A program made the translations under genes and the position numbers. The notes under the pieces were generated by a model. The model was not told where the DNA came from, searched no databases, and saw only the letters and a list, made by a program, of their open reading frames with translations. From assembly GCF_029784155.1 (NCBI RefSeq), contig NC_073691.1, positions 122,365,474 through 122,429,473 of the forward strand: a stretch of DNA of 64,000 bases. Direction: 5' to 3'. Below are positions 21,989-34,289 of this stretch, piece after piece (the stretch's first letter is position 1; every line of letters begins with the position of its first letter). The DNA is from Uranotaenia lowii. Lineage: Eukaryota; Arthropoda; Insecta; Diptera; Culicidae.

Positions 21989-23123
21989 AAATTAATCAAT
22001 ATGGACGACCTCTTTCGTCGACCTCTGGCTAAACATTTGACATCTGAAATCGATTGCTCGTCCCCGAAAACTACACAGCAAATTTTTTTTTGCTGGAAAC
22101 CAGCAAAATTTTGCTGGTTTTTGTCCCGCTGACTTTCCAGCAAAATTTCCAGCAATTTCAATTGCTGGAAAAAACAGCAAATGTTAATGCTGGTTTCCAG
22201 CAATTCAAATTGCTGGAAAATCAGCAATCCAGATTGCTGGAAACCAGCTATTTCTTTACACAACCGGCAGTATTTAGTATGAAATTTATATTTCAATTCA
22301 AAATTACAGTTTAATATTGGCTGTGCATATAATAAGCAATAAAAACAATTATTTTCTCCCATTTTCAATAAGGGATTTATTTATTTAAAAAAAAACTTTT
22401 TTTTACAACTTTCTAAAACCGGCTCTGGGGTGGCCGCTTTGTGCCGCAGTGTTGATCATCCGCCACCTGTAAAAATAGTTTTTATTAGTATCTTCTATGG
22501 AATATCTACCTGTACAATAAAAACTTACCCTTGACTTGATGCCTGGTTGCTAGAATATAGAGGAAAATAAAATAATTATAATAATTTAACCTAAATTCGT
22601 TTAATAGAATCTCACCTTACTTCAGCGTACGAAACAAAAACAAACTCCAAATTGACAACTCGATTGCTGATTTTCCAGCAAACTAGATCAATTGCTGGAA
22701 AGTCCAGCAATTTGAAAACCGATTGCTGATTTTTCAGCAAAAATGACAAGCACATAACCGAATGCTGAAAAATCCAGCAATTTGAAAATCGATTGCTGGT
22801 TTCCAGCAAAAATTTGGATTGCTGAACGTTTCCAGCAATTTTTTTTGCTGGAAATCGAGGCAAAAATTTACAGTGTACCGTGTGCAAATTTTCATCCCAG
22901 TCCGATGTCAAATAACGACGATATTGCAAAAACATTGAAAGGTTTATATGGACGACCCGGTCGTCCATATAAACCTTTCAATGTTTTTGCAATATCGTCG
23001 TTATTTGACATCGGACTGGGATGAAAATTTGCACACGGTAGTTTTCGGGGACGAGCAATCGATTTCAGATGTCAAATGTTTAGCCAGAGGTCGACGAAAG
23101 AGGTCGTCCATATTGATTAATTT
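21989..23123. repeat. perfect inverted repeat, 165 bp arms, 1 nt spacer, MITE in left arm
   Basis: Left arm is 21989-22073 plus 22878-22957; the centre is C at 22958; right arm is 22959-23123. The arms are identical by eye once the MITE at 22074-22875 and its duplicated TA are removed. The uninterrupted inner part alone has arms of 82 bp (22876-22957 and 22959-23040). Transcription through the right arm and inner left arm would give a long perfect hairpin. Confidence 0.9.
22074..22875. mobile_element. MITE family H with repeated CAGCAA/TTGCTGGAAA motifs (802 bp)
   Basis: Ends CACAGCAAATTTTT and complement CACTGTAAATTTTT, with TA at 22072-22073 and 22876-22877. The intact opposite arm of the surrounding palindrome provides the empty site and so proves both boundaries. 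Both subterminal 200 bp regions contain many copies of TTGCTGGAAA or TTTCCAGCAA in both orientations, forming several small palindromes. No transposase frame; the central part is GC-richer. Confidence 0.9.
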
Positions 23124-23973
23124 GCCTTTGCCGGCCCCTTACACTGAATTTAATACCTGAAATCCATTGCTCATCCCTCAAAACTCTTGTGCACCAATTT
23201 TCATCTGAATCCGATGTATAATAACGACAATATTGCATTAACGGTGAATGGTTAATATGGACGACCCCCTTGGCCGACCCCTGTTTTTCATTTGGATAAG
23301 TGAAATCAATTGTTTGTCTCTAATAACTCTTATGTGCAAATTTTCATCCCACTCCGATGTATAAAAAGGTCAATATCACTAAGATACTGAAAAGTTGATA
23401 TAGACGACCCCTTAAACTTAATTTGATACCTCAAATCGATTGCACGTCACTCAAAACTTATCGTGTATCAATTTTCAGCTGAATACGATGTATAATATCG
23501 TCAATATCGCAAAAACAGCGAACAGTTAATATGGACGACCCCTTTGAATGACCCCTTACACATACCCTGACACCTGGAGTCAATTTCCCGTTTTTCGAAA
23601 CATTTATGTGCAAATTTTCAACACGATCCGACGAAAAGTAACGTCTATATCGCGAAAACAATATTTGTCTTGTATGGACGACCCTCTTCAGAAGGGGTCA
23701 TCCGAAAATCTGAAAACATTTTTCATCATTCCTGGTCCTAATGAGCATCCATGCCAAATTTCAGACCTCTAGCTCTTAAGACGGCTGAGTTTATAGAGGA
23801 CAAACAAACAAACAAACAAACATACAGAAATTGCTTTTTATATATATATATAGATTTTCGTGAAAAACATCTCAATTACCATCCAAACACAATTCTTCTC
23901 AAAACTTCACAAAACATTTCATCAATTATTAAAAGTGAAAGCGAGACGGAGTTCGTACGGGATCAGCTAGTAT

Positions 23974-25435
23974 TGTATATAGTAAAGTACTGGAAAAGTA
24001 TGTTTGTACTGATTATATCTAACGGGCTATGATCAATGACGCAAATAACTCTGTCCTTTGTTGTTTCAAAACTGCTTGGAACTCAAATAAACGGGAGGAC
24101 CAAAGATCTTGTTAAGTCAGCTGTAGACTTATTATTAAACTTGTGCTTAAATTTTACGTGATTTTTCGACCGAATGACGAAAAAAAAAATTTTTTTTTTT
24201 GATAAAATGATATCTAAATAGAAAAATCAACAGAAACAACACTCTTCTAACTGTCGTATCCCGTGCTCAAATAGCGTCACTTGTTTCATCTACCGTTCCA
24301 GGAATTCGTCCGTTATTGTCAAAATTCGCTAGTAGAATGTTTAGCTCATTGTTCAAACATTCCCATTCATCCAACTATTTCCTTTTCTTTCTCTCTCAAT
24401 CTCTGTTCCAAAGTTTTCGATTACAACTACATTCTCCTTTATTTATCTTGCCTATCAGAGTGAACAGATCAATTTTCATAGGCTTTTTCAATGGCTATTT
24501 GAGCGAAGCGTTTGGTACACTAAACCAAATTGTATTTTGTTTTCCTTAAACTGAACCGTGTAATCTAAATAGTAACTTTTAAATTATTCCATCCTTCATA
24601 CCTTATTCAGTACACTAACCTCCAAAAGTGGCAGCTTAAATCATCTATTTTCTAGAAATCTGAAAAGGATTCAAAGGTTTTAACTAATATTTTCAACAAA
24701 ACAGTGAAATATGATTTATGCATGTTTTCTGACCTTATCACTTCTAAATAGTGAATCGGTAATGAAAATACCTTCAATCAATATCTTCCAACCTCCTGTA
24801 CAATGTTTGTAAGTAAACATCAGATCAGGTATCAGAAAAAAGGGTAGAATTGATAGCGGCACGTTATCCAACTACAACTTTTGTGAGTAAAAAAGTCGAA
24901 AATATCCGCGAATGAAATCAACGCACGATAATCCTATCTATATTTTTTTTGTGCTTAATATGATTTTCTTCGATTATCGCATGTTCATGTTTATGAGTTT
25001 TGTAAGCGTTGCTAGTCTCTCGTAAATGTTCTCAGGGATTTTGTTTGTAGTTTATCATATGCAGTGAGTATTTCTGGGTGTTGAACTACACGTTCATTTT
25101 TATTTAACCATTTATGGTTAAAAATAACCATTTTGAAGCCTTTGCTTTAAAACTGCCAATATGGTTATTTTTGAATAATTTTCCTAGTTTCAAATTTAAC
25201 CATGTTAGTAGTTCTCGAGTGATAACCAGATAATGGTTGAAAAACTTGGTGTTTTAATCGTCATTTTGAAAGCAACTGATGTATGTAAATGTAAGCAAAT
25301 TTATGTTGTTTTCAAGTACATCTGTCCTCGAAAATCGAATTAGCATCAAGGAGTTTCTAAAAGGTAATGGATTTTCTGAAGAAAATCCTTAATTTATTTC
25401 AAACCTGACGACTAACAAAAATTTAATTAATTTCA
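23974..25435. other. AT-rich stretch without gene
   Basis: Contains a poly-A/poly-T run near 24181-24200. A region at 25085-25260 has ATTTAACCATTTATGGTTAAAA-like small palindromes of AACCAT, perhaps a degraded MITE. Short open frames show no domain. Confidence 0.35.
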
Positions 25436-25692
25436 GTGTGCCAAGTGAGGGCTCCGCTTCCAGTTCCAGCCATAAACAGTTCACACATGAATGGAGACAG
25501 AGGATATCCCATTGGTGCCCTCTTTGTTTGTCTATAGAACAAATATCTAAATTTGAAGAAGGTTTGCCCCATACACAAGTCCACCAATTCCTTGTAGTTA
25601 CTAACTTTAAGTTTCCGAATGCTCCCATTGTGTTGTTGAAGCAACCAATCTTCTAACAGATTAGAAGCTTCTTTAAAAGGGAAAAAAAGTTA
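25436..25692 (-). pseudogene. Penelope-like element reverse transcriptase fragment
   Basis: About 85 codons are recognisable: FPFKEASNLLEDWLLQQHNG, KELVDLCMGQTFFKF, then FYRQTKRAPMGYPLSPFMCE. The phrase TKGxxMGNPLSPxxAE, following a FKF strand, is the palm region of Penelope-like RTs. Here G is replaced by R and N by Y, and the sequence loses similarity after ELFMA. Nothing of the GIY-YIG endonuclease is seen. It is a small dead fragment. Confidence 0.75.
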
Positions 25693-26334
25693 CAGTGGTT
25701 GTATATATGAAACGACCGAGAAGTTCACGTAGAATTACTACAGCCTATCCCGAGTCAATGTGTTTTTCGTTTCAAATAAGCATTCTAGAATAAAGTATGT
25801 CAAATTTTTTAAAGGAACTTAACTTCGAAAAAAATCATTCTTCCATAAATTGTCGTTTTAATAACTATTAATGGTCTAAATCGACCCATAAAGATAGTAT
25901 GCAGCTTTTTCAACTGCATAACAAAAGGCGAATTAAATATAAGTATAAGCAGAAACAAGGCCGATGTCGTCGAAATTATGCGCCCGGCAGTTATGCAAAT
26001 AATGTGATAAACACATGAGCTTTGTATCAAACGCTTGCGAGAAAAGCCTACAATGACTGCTTTGATCTAAACGCTTGACTCAGGGCAAAAGCTCTCAAAC
26101 TGTTTTTAGTCTCATGCGTCTCGTTGGATTGGAATCAGTATCATGTTTTCATTTCCCTTAAGATCACATAGCAATCACTAGCTTAAACTGTTGCTTAAAC
26201 ACGAGATTCCCGAGGAAGCGTTAGATTGACCATGTTTTCATATCTACAAATAACTAAAAAAGGCCCTTTTCAGGGCCAAAATCTTAAAGAGAGTTGCGCT
26301 TGACTTTTCTTTTACAATAGGTGGATGACGAGTG
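25693..26334. other. stretch without recognised features
   Basis: AT-rich, no convincing frame or repeat. Confidence 0.35.
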
Positions 26335-26605
26335 CGTTGTGTTGGTGGTGCGTGATGGGTGGGTGGTGTGTGATGGGTGGGTGGTGTGTGATGGGTGGGC
26401 GGTGTGTGATGGGTGGGTGGTGTGTGATGGGTGGGTGGTGTGCGATGGGTGGGTGGTGTGCGATGGGTGGGTGGTGTGCGATGGGTGGGTGGTGTGCGAT
26501 GGGTGGGTGGTGTGCGATGGGTGGGTGGTGGTGGTATTTGATGGGCGGGTGGTGTGTTACGTGCGGGTGGTGGTGGTATTTGATGGGTGGGTGGTGTGTT
26601 AAGGC
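26335..26605 (+). repeat. G-rich minisatellite, 18 bp unit
   Basis: About 12 units of GTGTGTGATGGGTGGGTG, the later ones with GTGCGATGG, then variants with GGTGGTGGTATTTG. Successive GGGTGGG blocks could form G-quadruplexes on the plus strand. Open frames on both strands are by-products of the repeat. A related segment (28585-28675) lies on the far side of the nested elements that follow. Confidence 0.9.
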
Positions 26606-26614
26606 AGAAACACA

Positions 26615-28575
26615 ATACAGCGTCGAACGTCGCGTCGCGTCAGCTGTCAACGCCGTCGTCGAGTAGGGGAAGAGGGGGCATAATGCCCACGTTAAGAAGA
26701 AAGCCTTGTTTCAGAGTACATTTGAGAAGATTAACTTTACTTTTCGATTGTGTTTGGAAGTTTGGAATGTTTTTTGTCGAAATCTGGTAGTTAGAATAAT
26801 TGGAAGGTCAAAAAAGGCCACAAATTTAATGAAGTTTGAAGAGTAGGTTGAAAATTGGATTTCAATTTCAGTAGGGGCATAATGCGCATATGTGTGTACC
26901 TAATCGCGCCGTTTAACGTTTAATAAGTGTTTATTGATTCAAGTGCTTCCGAAAGTGTTTGCCAGGTAAAAACACTTCTACTCTACTTCACAGATGGAAA
27001 AATATATTGCTACGCGCAGTGCTGCCAGATATACTGAAATTCTTGTGAATAGTTAATTAAATCTATATTAAATTTAGGAATTTTAAATATATTCGTTTAT
27101 ATTCAAGTTATGTTTTTCAATACAACATGGAAATATCTTTAAAATTGTTGTGATGATACTGCATATAAATTTATACAAATATGAAACATGCTTAAAGATA
27201 AACGGACATGGCGCGTTTTGCCCCACCTAGACATGTTTATTAAAAATCGTTCAAAATAACAGAAAAAATAATTGAAAAAGGAAATTTTTCGTTTTGTGAT
27301 GATTTTAAAGACCAATGTTCATAATTGTTACATATGTCAGGTAATTTTTATTTGCCGATAGATGCCGTAATTCCTTACGAAAGTCAAGGCACAAATTTCA
27401 AGGAATATGGCTTGAAAAATGTTTATGGATTTTTGCAGAGATTTATCATACATTTGATGCTAATTTTTTGTACAAAAGGTTTCTACTGTTCATTAGAAGG
27501 GAATAACGTAAAGAAATTTTAAAATAAGTGTATAACTAGCTAGATATCGCAGTGGAGCGTTTTGCCCACAATGGGCATTATACCCCGAGTTCCCCTACTA
27601 AAACGCTGACGCGACGCAACCGACGATTTTTGCATCACAATACAGCGTCAAGAAACATAGCAACCAAAAGTTTGTTTTGATTCGATGCATTGGCGGATGT
27701 CGAAATTTTCGGTTCGGTTTTTCGGAATTCTTTTATTTCAGGAGAAATACGTTTGACAAGCGAATAAGAAGCCGATTATTTCCAACCAGTTCCGTTGATG
27801 ATATTTTGATTGTGACGGTATCACAGCCACAGACGCAGCACCTCGGCAAGGTTTGTAGTATAAGAACCTCCAAACGCAGAAGACTTCAACCAATGATACA
27901 TTGCTCGATGGTTAGCCTCAAATTCAATCCTCCTGCCGGATGTGGATGGACAGACCCTCCACCGGTAACAGCCGCTTAAGAACGATGGTAAAAGGATAGT
28001 GTGATTGCACCGAAGGCAGACAGTACAACATTCACTGAAAAAGGTTTTTTGTTTTAAATTATGAAGATAAAACTCGGCACAAAAAAACCAATATTTTTTG
28101 AGAAACAGTAGGAGTTATATATCCGAATCATTATGATTAAGAGAAGAATCCGATAATTGTAGAAAAGAAAAAAAAGGAGGATTTTTATGGTTTGAGTCAA
28201 TTATTTATGATTTCATCATGATGTAAATCAAAATTTAATGAGAGACGTAAATATCAACGATGTTATTCATCAAATTTGTAAAATCGGGGATAAAAAATTA
28301 CGATGATTTTATTTTTCATTATATTTGTGTCAAACTGACAAAAAACATCAAAAAGAAATATTTAAAACCCTGCTGACGCGCTAGAATTTCGATTTCTTTT
28401 AAAACATAAACGTCGACGCTGGAGAACGCTGCTGTTTAGAACAAGTCTCGCGTTTTAGTACTATGCTGTCACTGACGCGACGCACCATTGTGATGGCTCA
28501 AATGAAAAATTGTATCCCCAAAATGAAATGTCAAAGCGACGCTGACGCGACGCGACGACCGACGGGCTATTGTGC
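26615..28575. mobile_element. composite DNA element with GC-rich TIRs
   Basis: The left end CACAATACAGCGTCGAACGT and the complement of the right end CACAATAGCCCGTCGGTCGT share a long GC-rich inverted repeat that continues CGCGTCGCGTCAGC. Inner copies of these termini at 27610-27650 and 28450-28491 suggest nested or tandem related elements. It lies inside the G-rich minisatellite. No transposase is recognised. No clean target duplication was found. Confidence 0.6.
26666..27595. mobile_element. MITE family F (TA target site, 930 bp)
   Basis: Left end GGGGAAGAGGGGGCATAATG, complement of right end GGGGAACTCGGGGTATAATG, flanked by TA at 26664-26665 and 27596-27597. GCCC/GGGC phrases such as GTTTTGCCCCACC recur inside. 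It is inserted in the GC-rich composite element; a related uninterrupted sequence near 28451-28463 (CGTTTTAGTACT) resembles the empty site. Confidence 0.8.
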
Positions 28576-28675
28576 GGGCGCCTTTACGTGCGGGTGGTGT
28601 GCGATGGTGGGTGTTAAGCGAAGGGTGGGGATGGGGAGTGTGGTGGGTGAAGGTGGTAAGGGGGTTGCGGCTGTG

Positions 28676-29928
<1,253 letters not shown>

Positions 29929-29932
29929 TTAA

Positions 29933-30565
29933 GGGAGAAGTAGGGTCTACCGGGTAAAAAAACACAATTTTCACGAATTTATTTAGAGCTATCGTTCAAA
30001 CAAATGTATTCAAATTTTTTGCATTATACAAAGCATTGTTAAAAGAACATTTAGTATTTTTTTCGTAGAAAAATATTGAAAAAAATGAGCCTGTGACGGA
30101 GCACTTTCAAGGATGCAGTGCAAAATATTTTTAATAGATGTTTTTCTCGACCCCAACGATTTTATTTCACTTAAATTTTTTTTATGATATTTTTGTGGCT
30201 GTTTGAACTAAAAACTACCATTTTGTATCTGTAAAATCTCCCCGAAGTAAAAAAAAAAGAAATTAGTTGGGGTTTGGTATTTTATATGTAGAAAATATGT
30301 TCCAAATTTGCAAAGAATCAGTGAAGTAGTTTCCAAATGACGATGTCAACTGACTTTAAAAATGTGCTTTCGAGAAAAACGCGTTTGAAGTTTCTGCTCT
30401 AGAATTCTTGCAGTATTAGATAAGAGGAGATAAAGGCATATTATTTCTACAGTTTTGCTTCGATTGACTTGAAAATTTGACACAACATTCTTGAAATGTT
30501 TTACAGTAAGAGAATAAAAAATAAAATAAATCGATTTTTTGAAAGTGTTAGACCCTACTCCTCCC
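29933..30565. mobile_element. MITE with TTAA target site (633 bp)
   Basis: Flanked by TTAA at 29929-29932 and 30566-30569. Terminal repeats read GGGAGAAGTAGGGTCTA on the left and, complemented, GGGAGGAGTAGGGTCTA on the right. TTAA targeting is the hallmark of piggyBac-type transposases, but the GGGAG termini are not the usual CCC start, so the superfamily is open. No coding capacity. Confidence 0.8.
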
Positions 30566-30569
30566 TTAA

Positions 30570-31300
30570 GTAGATATCAGACTTTTGGTTGCTTGGGATG
30601 ACCGGCTGGAGTTCAAAGCCTGCCGAGAATAACGTCCATCGGATTTTTGGATTCAATCTTTTGCGAAGCAACAGTGGACCAAATAAACAGTCGTTACAAA
30701 CTAGGAGCCGTAATATTTGGACATCAGGACCCCGCTATTTTTGGATATAATTTCAACCCTGATTCATCGCCGTCAATTCGATTCAAAACTTCGCATCTGT
30801 CGCTGGTTTGGGTTGAATTTCTACCGACAAACTTCGGATCAAACCAACAACAATTTCGTGCCTCGTTCAGCACCCAAGGGGGGGCCAAGTACGCCTGAGC
30901 CTACCATGTGACTGTTCACTTCTACAACTACTCCGTGCCTGGTTAATCACTCCAGGTGGGCCCAGGTACACAACTCACTGTGCGATCGCTACGCCTCTAC
31001 AAGAGTCGTTTCACCGAGGACGCCATTACCAAATCGCCGCGTCGGTGCAAGGCTCCGACCTCTTCGAACCCGAGGTTGAACCGCAACGAATCCTGGTGGT
31101 AGCAGCAAACAGGTAAAAAAAAGCAAAAACCAAGCTGGGATTGTGCAACTCAATAAATTATGTGTTAAGCTAGAAGGTGGAGTTGTTTCTTCCTCCGAAT
31201 ATTCTCTGCATTTTTTATTTTGATTCGATAAGCTTTCCGATCCTAGGGATTATTTAGGGAATCTCTGGGACGCTTGCGACTAGCTAGTGGCTAGTCTCAC
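30570..31300. other. unassigned GC-richer segment
   Basis: Between 30570 and 31120 the sequence is clearly less AT-rich, with overlapping frames of 64-83 codons lacking known domains, and phrases such as GGTGGGCCCAGG. It could be a non-coding exon or an LTR-element leader. I do not recognise it. Confidence 0.3.
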
Positions 31301-31387
31301 AGTTTATTAATAGGTTATAACATCAGACAATATAAATCCTGTGATGTGTTAGAATATAGAAGGAGTTTTAATGATTCATACGTAAAT

Positions 31388-31760
31388 GTTTCCATTATGA
31401 GCGCCGCTGGTTTTGGAATGCCAGGCGTACTGAGATTCGATTCCGGGAATCGGCAAGAAAACTTTTGGGTTCGAATCCCATAAGTGGCCGATAAGTAAGA
31501 TATGTTTCCTCATATAACTGACTATATAATAATCATGTTCAATCAGTTGCTAGCTGACCAGGTAGTTATATTCACGGGTGCCGGAATACCTATAGTAAAC
31601 TAGCCCTACTGATTGACTCGTTCTTCCAAAATAAACCTACATAAACACAATACATTCATCCATAATACTTCATACGAAGCCATGGGGTCCGAGTATGATG
31701 TACGCCTTGCATTGGAGATTCGTCGATCTTAATAATCTAAAAAAATGCATGTGAACCAGG
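31388..31760 (+). mobile_element. tRNA-derived SINE, family 1 (copy B)
   Basis: The head has the second half of the tRNA-like region with a degenerate B box (AGATTCGATTCCGGGA), but the A-box part present in the copy at 57577 is deleted just after GAGCGCCG. The body then matches: AACTGACTATATAATAATCA, CAATCAGTTGCTAGCTG, GATTGACTCGTTC and CCATGGGGTCCGAGTATGATG. Transcription is unlikely without an A box. Confidence 0.75.
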
Positions 31761-32859
31761 ACCGTAGGAAGAATCGACTCATGGGGGGGTTGGTGACTAA
31801 TGTTTACCTATGATTTTTTGCCTAACAACACACGAATAAAAAAAAATTACACAAATTATGTTTGTAACTATACGATTATTCATTTTTAAGTACTCATTAA
31901 TAGTTCACGTATGAAATGATAACTCAAGAGAAGACACGATTGCCACAAGGATGGTAAAGTGTCATTGATAAAACCTTTAAAAAAGTAGCTTTAGAAAAGT
32001 GGTCTTAGCCTAAAGGGTGAGCTAAATTTTTTTATAAAACCTGTTGAAACACAATATGAAATTTGCTTTCATCGATGGATAAATTTTTTGAATTTATTTA
32101 AAATTCTTGTAGATCAAAGTTATTTGATTAGGGCGTAAAATAAGTACTTTTTAGGTAAGCCTTTAATTTCTTTAAAAGAAACTTATTCAATACTCGAATC
32201 AAACAAGCCCAATCTTCTAAACTCTTTTGCAAATTCCAATATTCTAACCTTTAATGAAAATAAATACAATTTTCCAAAAAAAAAAACAGTAAGTGAAAAA
32301 ATTACTGATCAAATTTGCTTGATTTAAACTTGAACTAAATTTATAATTTTTGCTTGAGATTTAGCTTCAAAAAAGCTGCAATATTAATAATGTTAAACAA
32401 TACACCGGGAAAATAAAAAAATGCAGATTTTAAAGTTATCTCAAGTTCTTGTTTCTTATACAGGCAATATTTTTCATAAAGAATCAATTCCATACTAAAA
32501 TCCGGTGGATGATTTTTTTCTAAATATAATTTGGGATATTTTGCATGAATCAAAACTTAGAAAATTTATTCAAATTCTACTTTATATTTGTGATTTTCAG
32601 CTGAATTGTGTGTACCTACATACTAATTTTGATTTAAAAAAAACTTTGAAATCTGGAAATTGAATTGATAAATTTTGAAGTTGTTGCTTTCTTGAATATC
32701 TCAATAATTTTGAAAAATTCATTCACAAGCTTAATCTTTATCTGAATTTTAAATACGAAGTTAAACCTGGATTCAAAAATTGAACTTTGAATCTGTTTCC
32801 GAATTTCTATACGACATCAGAAATGTACAGAAAAATACGATTCCCGAATCTTAATTCCA
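31761..32859. other. AT-rich stretch without gene
   Basis: A G-run (GGGGGGG) at about 31783 follows the SINE; the rest is AT-rich and featureless to me. Confidence 0.35.
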
Positions 32860-32939
32860 CATCAGAATTTCATGAGCCAAAATTTTGAGCCCTCATTAAT
32901 GAATCTTTTATTTAAATTCTGTAGTGCTACTTTAATCTT

Positions 32940-34271
32940 GTGGATCGGTTTTTCACGCCACTTGCACCAACTTGCACCAACTTGCAAAGGTCGTTTTCGA
33001 AGCTGGTCAATGATAACGTTAATCTACAATTTAGATATGATGATTGTATTTCGGATAAGAATATGGTTCCAAATATCGGTTCGATCGGAAGCTATGTACC
33101 CAAACACATCGTTATTGATCGAAAAAGATTCAGAACGACATTCTTAACCAAATTAATACTAAGATGGATATTGTTGTAACACAGATAAGAAGCGACATGC
33201 AAAAAATAATGGAACAAAAAGTCGATGATTTATGTAGTAATGTAGTTAGTAAATTTTCTGCTATTGATGACAAAATAAAATCTTGGTTTGAAAAAAGCGA
33301 TAATTTGGTGCCAGGAAACAGAAAAAGAGTTTTTTTTCTACCAGGAATACTAATTCTGAATCGGGTCTCAATCCAAAAAAGAAAACATTAGTATTGAATG
33401 ATAAAAATGATGAACCTTTGCAAATTGATGCTGATAATAATGAGCTGGATGATGAAGTTTTCAGTAAAAATTCAACGTTATCGTACGCGGCAGTAGTTAA
33501 AAGAAAATTATCCTATAGGAAAAAATCAAGAACAAGTAATCGTAAAGCTCGTCCGATTATTGTGATAAAACCTGCGCAATCTTCTCAGCAATGTGAGGAT
33601 ACACGTGAGTTTTTGAAACAAAAGTTGAAACCCAAAATTTACAAAGTTAACAATTTTAGAAATGGGAAAGATGGCTCTATTATTGTAGAGTGTACAACAA
33701 ATGAAAATATTAAATCAGTTAAAGATGGAATAGACAAGGATCTTGGAGACGAATACAGCGCTGTTATTCCCCCTCCAGCAAGACCAAGGGTTAAAATTAT
33801 GGGAATGAGTGAAAAATTCATTGAGATACTTAAGGATCAAAATGATCTTACAATTGACTTTGTGAACGTTATCAAAAGTTTTGAGAATCCACGCTTTAAA
33901 TATAACAAATACAACTTTATTATAGAAGTAGACATAGCGACTTACAAAAATCTGAACGCATTGAAACGTGTTAATATTGAGTAGGATTCCTGTTCGTCAT
34001 TTGATGCTTTTGGTGTCGCCAGATGCTTTAAATGTGGAGAATTTAATCATAAAAGTACGGATTGCGTTAATCGGGAAAGATGTTCAAAATGTGGTGATTT
34101 CCATAAAACATCTGATTGCTCTACTGATCAAACTAATTGTATCAACTGTTTAAAAATGAGCTCAGAACGTAAAATGAATTTGAAAACGGATCATACAGCT
34201 TACAGTCTGGATTGTCCTGTTTACAAGAGACTTTTGCAAAGTAAAAAGGATAAATTTAACTTTAGTGAATA
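32940..34271 (+). pseudogene. LINE ORF1 pseudogene (coiled region, zinc knuckles)
   Basis: Fragments in different frames make up a nucleic-acid-binding ORF1. A helix-rich N-terminal part (33164-33310) is followed by a 196-codon segment at 33394-33984 with basic stretches (KRKLSYRKKSRTSNRKAR). The last part, in another frame (about 34000-34271), holds CX2CX4HX4C knuckles in RCFKCGEFNHKSTDC and RCSKCGDFHKTSDC and a third C-rich motif. It ends at a stop before ORF2. Frameshifts near 33340 and 33985 disable it. Confidence 0.75.
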
Positions 34272-34289
34272 GCAACCAATTAGAAGTGT

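Larger units (their letters stand above)
21593..23973 (+). mobile_element. TIR-bounded repeat element with ~145 bp internal units
   Basis: Left end ATACTAGCTGATCCCATACG (then AACTTCG) pairs with the right end, whose complement is ATACTAGCTGATCCCGTACG. Inside are about seven ~145 bp units with phrases GTGTGCAAATTTTCATCC, CCGATGTATAATAACG and TATGGACGACCCC. Near the right end is (CAAA)n followed by (TA)n. Repeats with this AGCTGATCCC-type end occur widely in arthropods; I do not assign a superfamily. No protein is encoded. Confidence 0.6.

Noticed and set aside
21919..22368. 149-codon frame with CWFPA/QQFELLETS repeats
   Set aside because: It is made from the MITE's CAGCAA/TTGCTGG motifs and crosses the element boundary.
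22876..23040. The palindrome as a pure assembly artefact
   Set aside because: A MITE with a proper TA duplication sits in only one arm, so the arms are physically distinct; long reads would still settle it.
26244..26666. His-Pro-rich and Gly-Trp-rich open frames on both strands
   Set aside because: Direct products of the 18 bp minisatellite, open in several frames at once.
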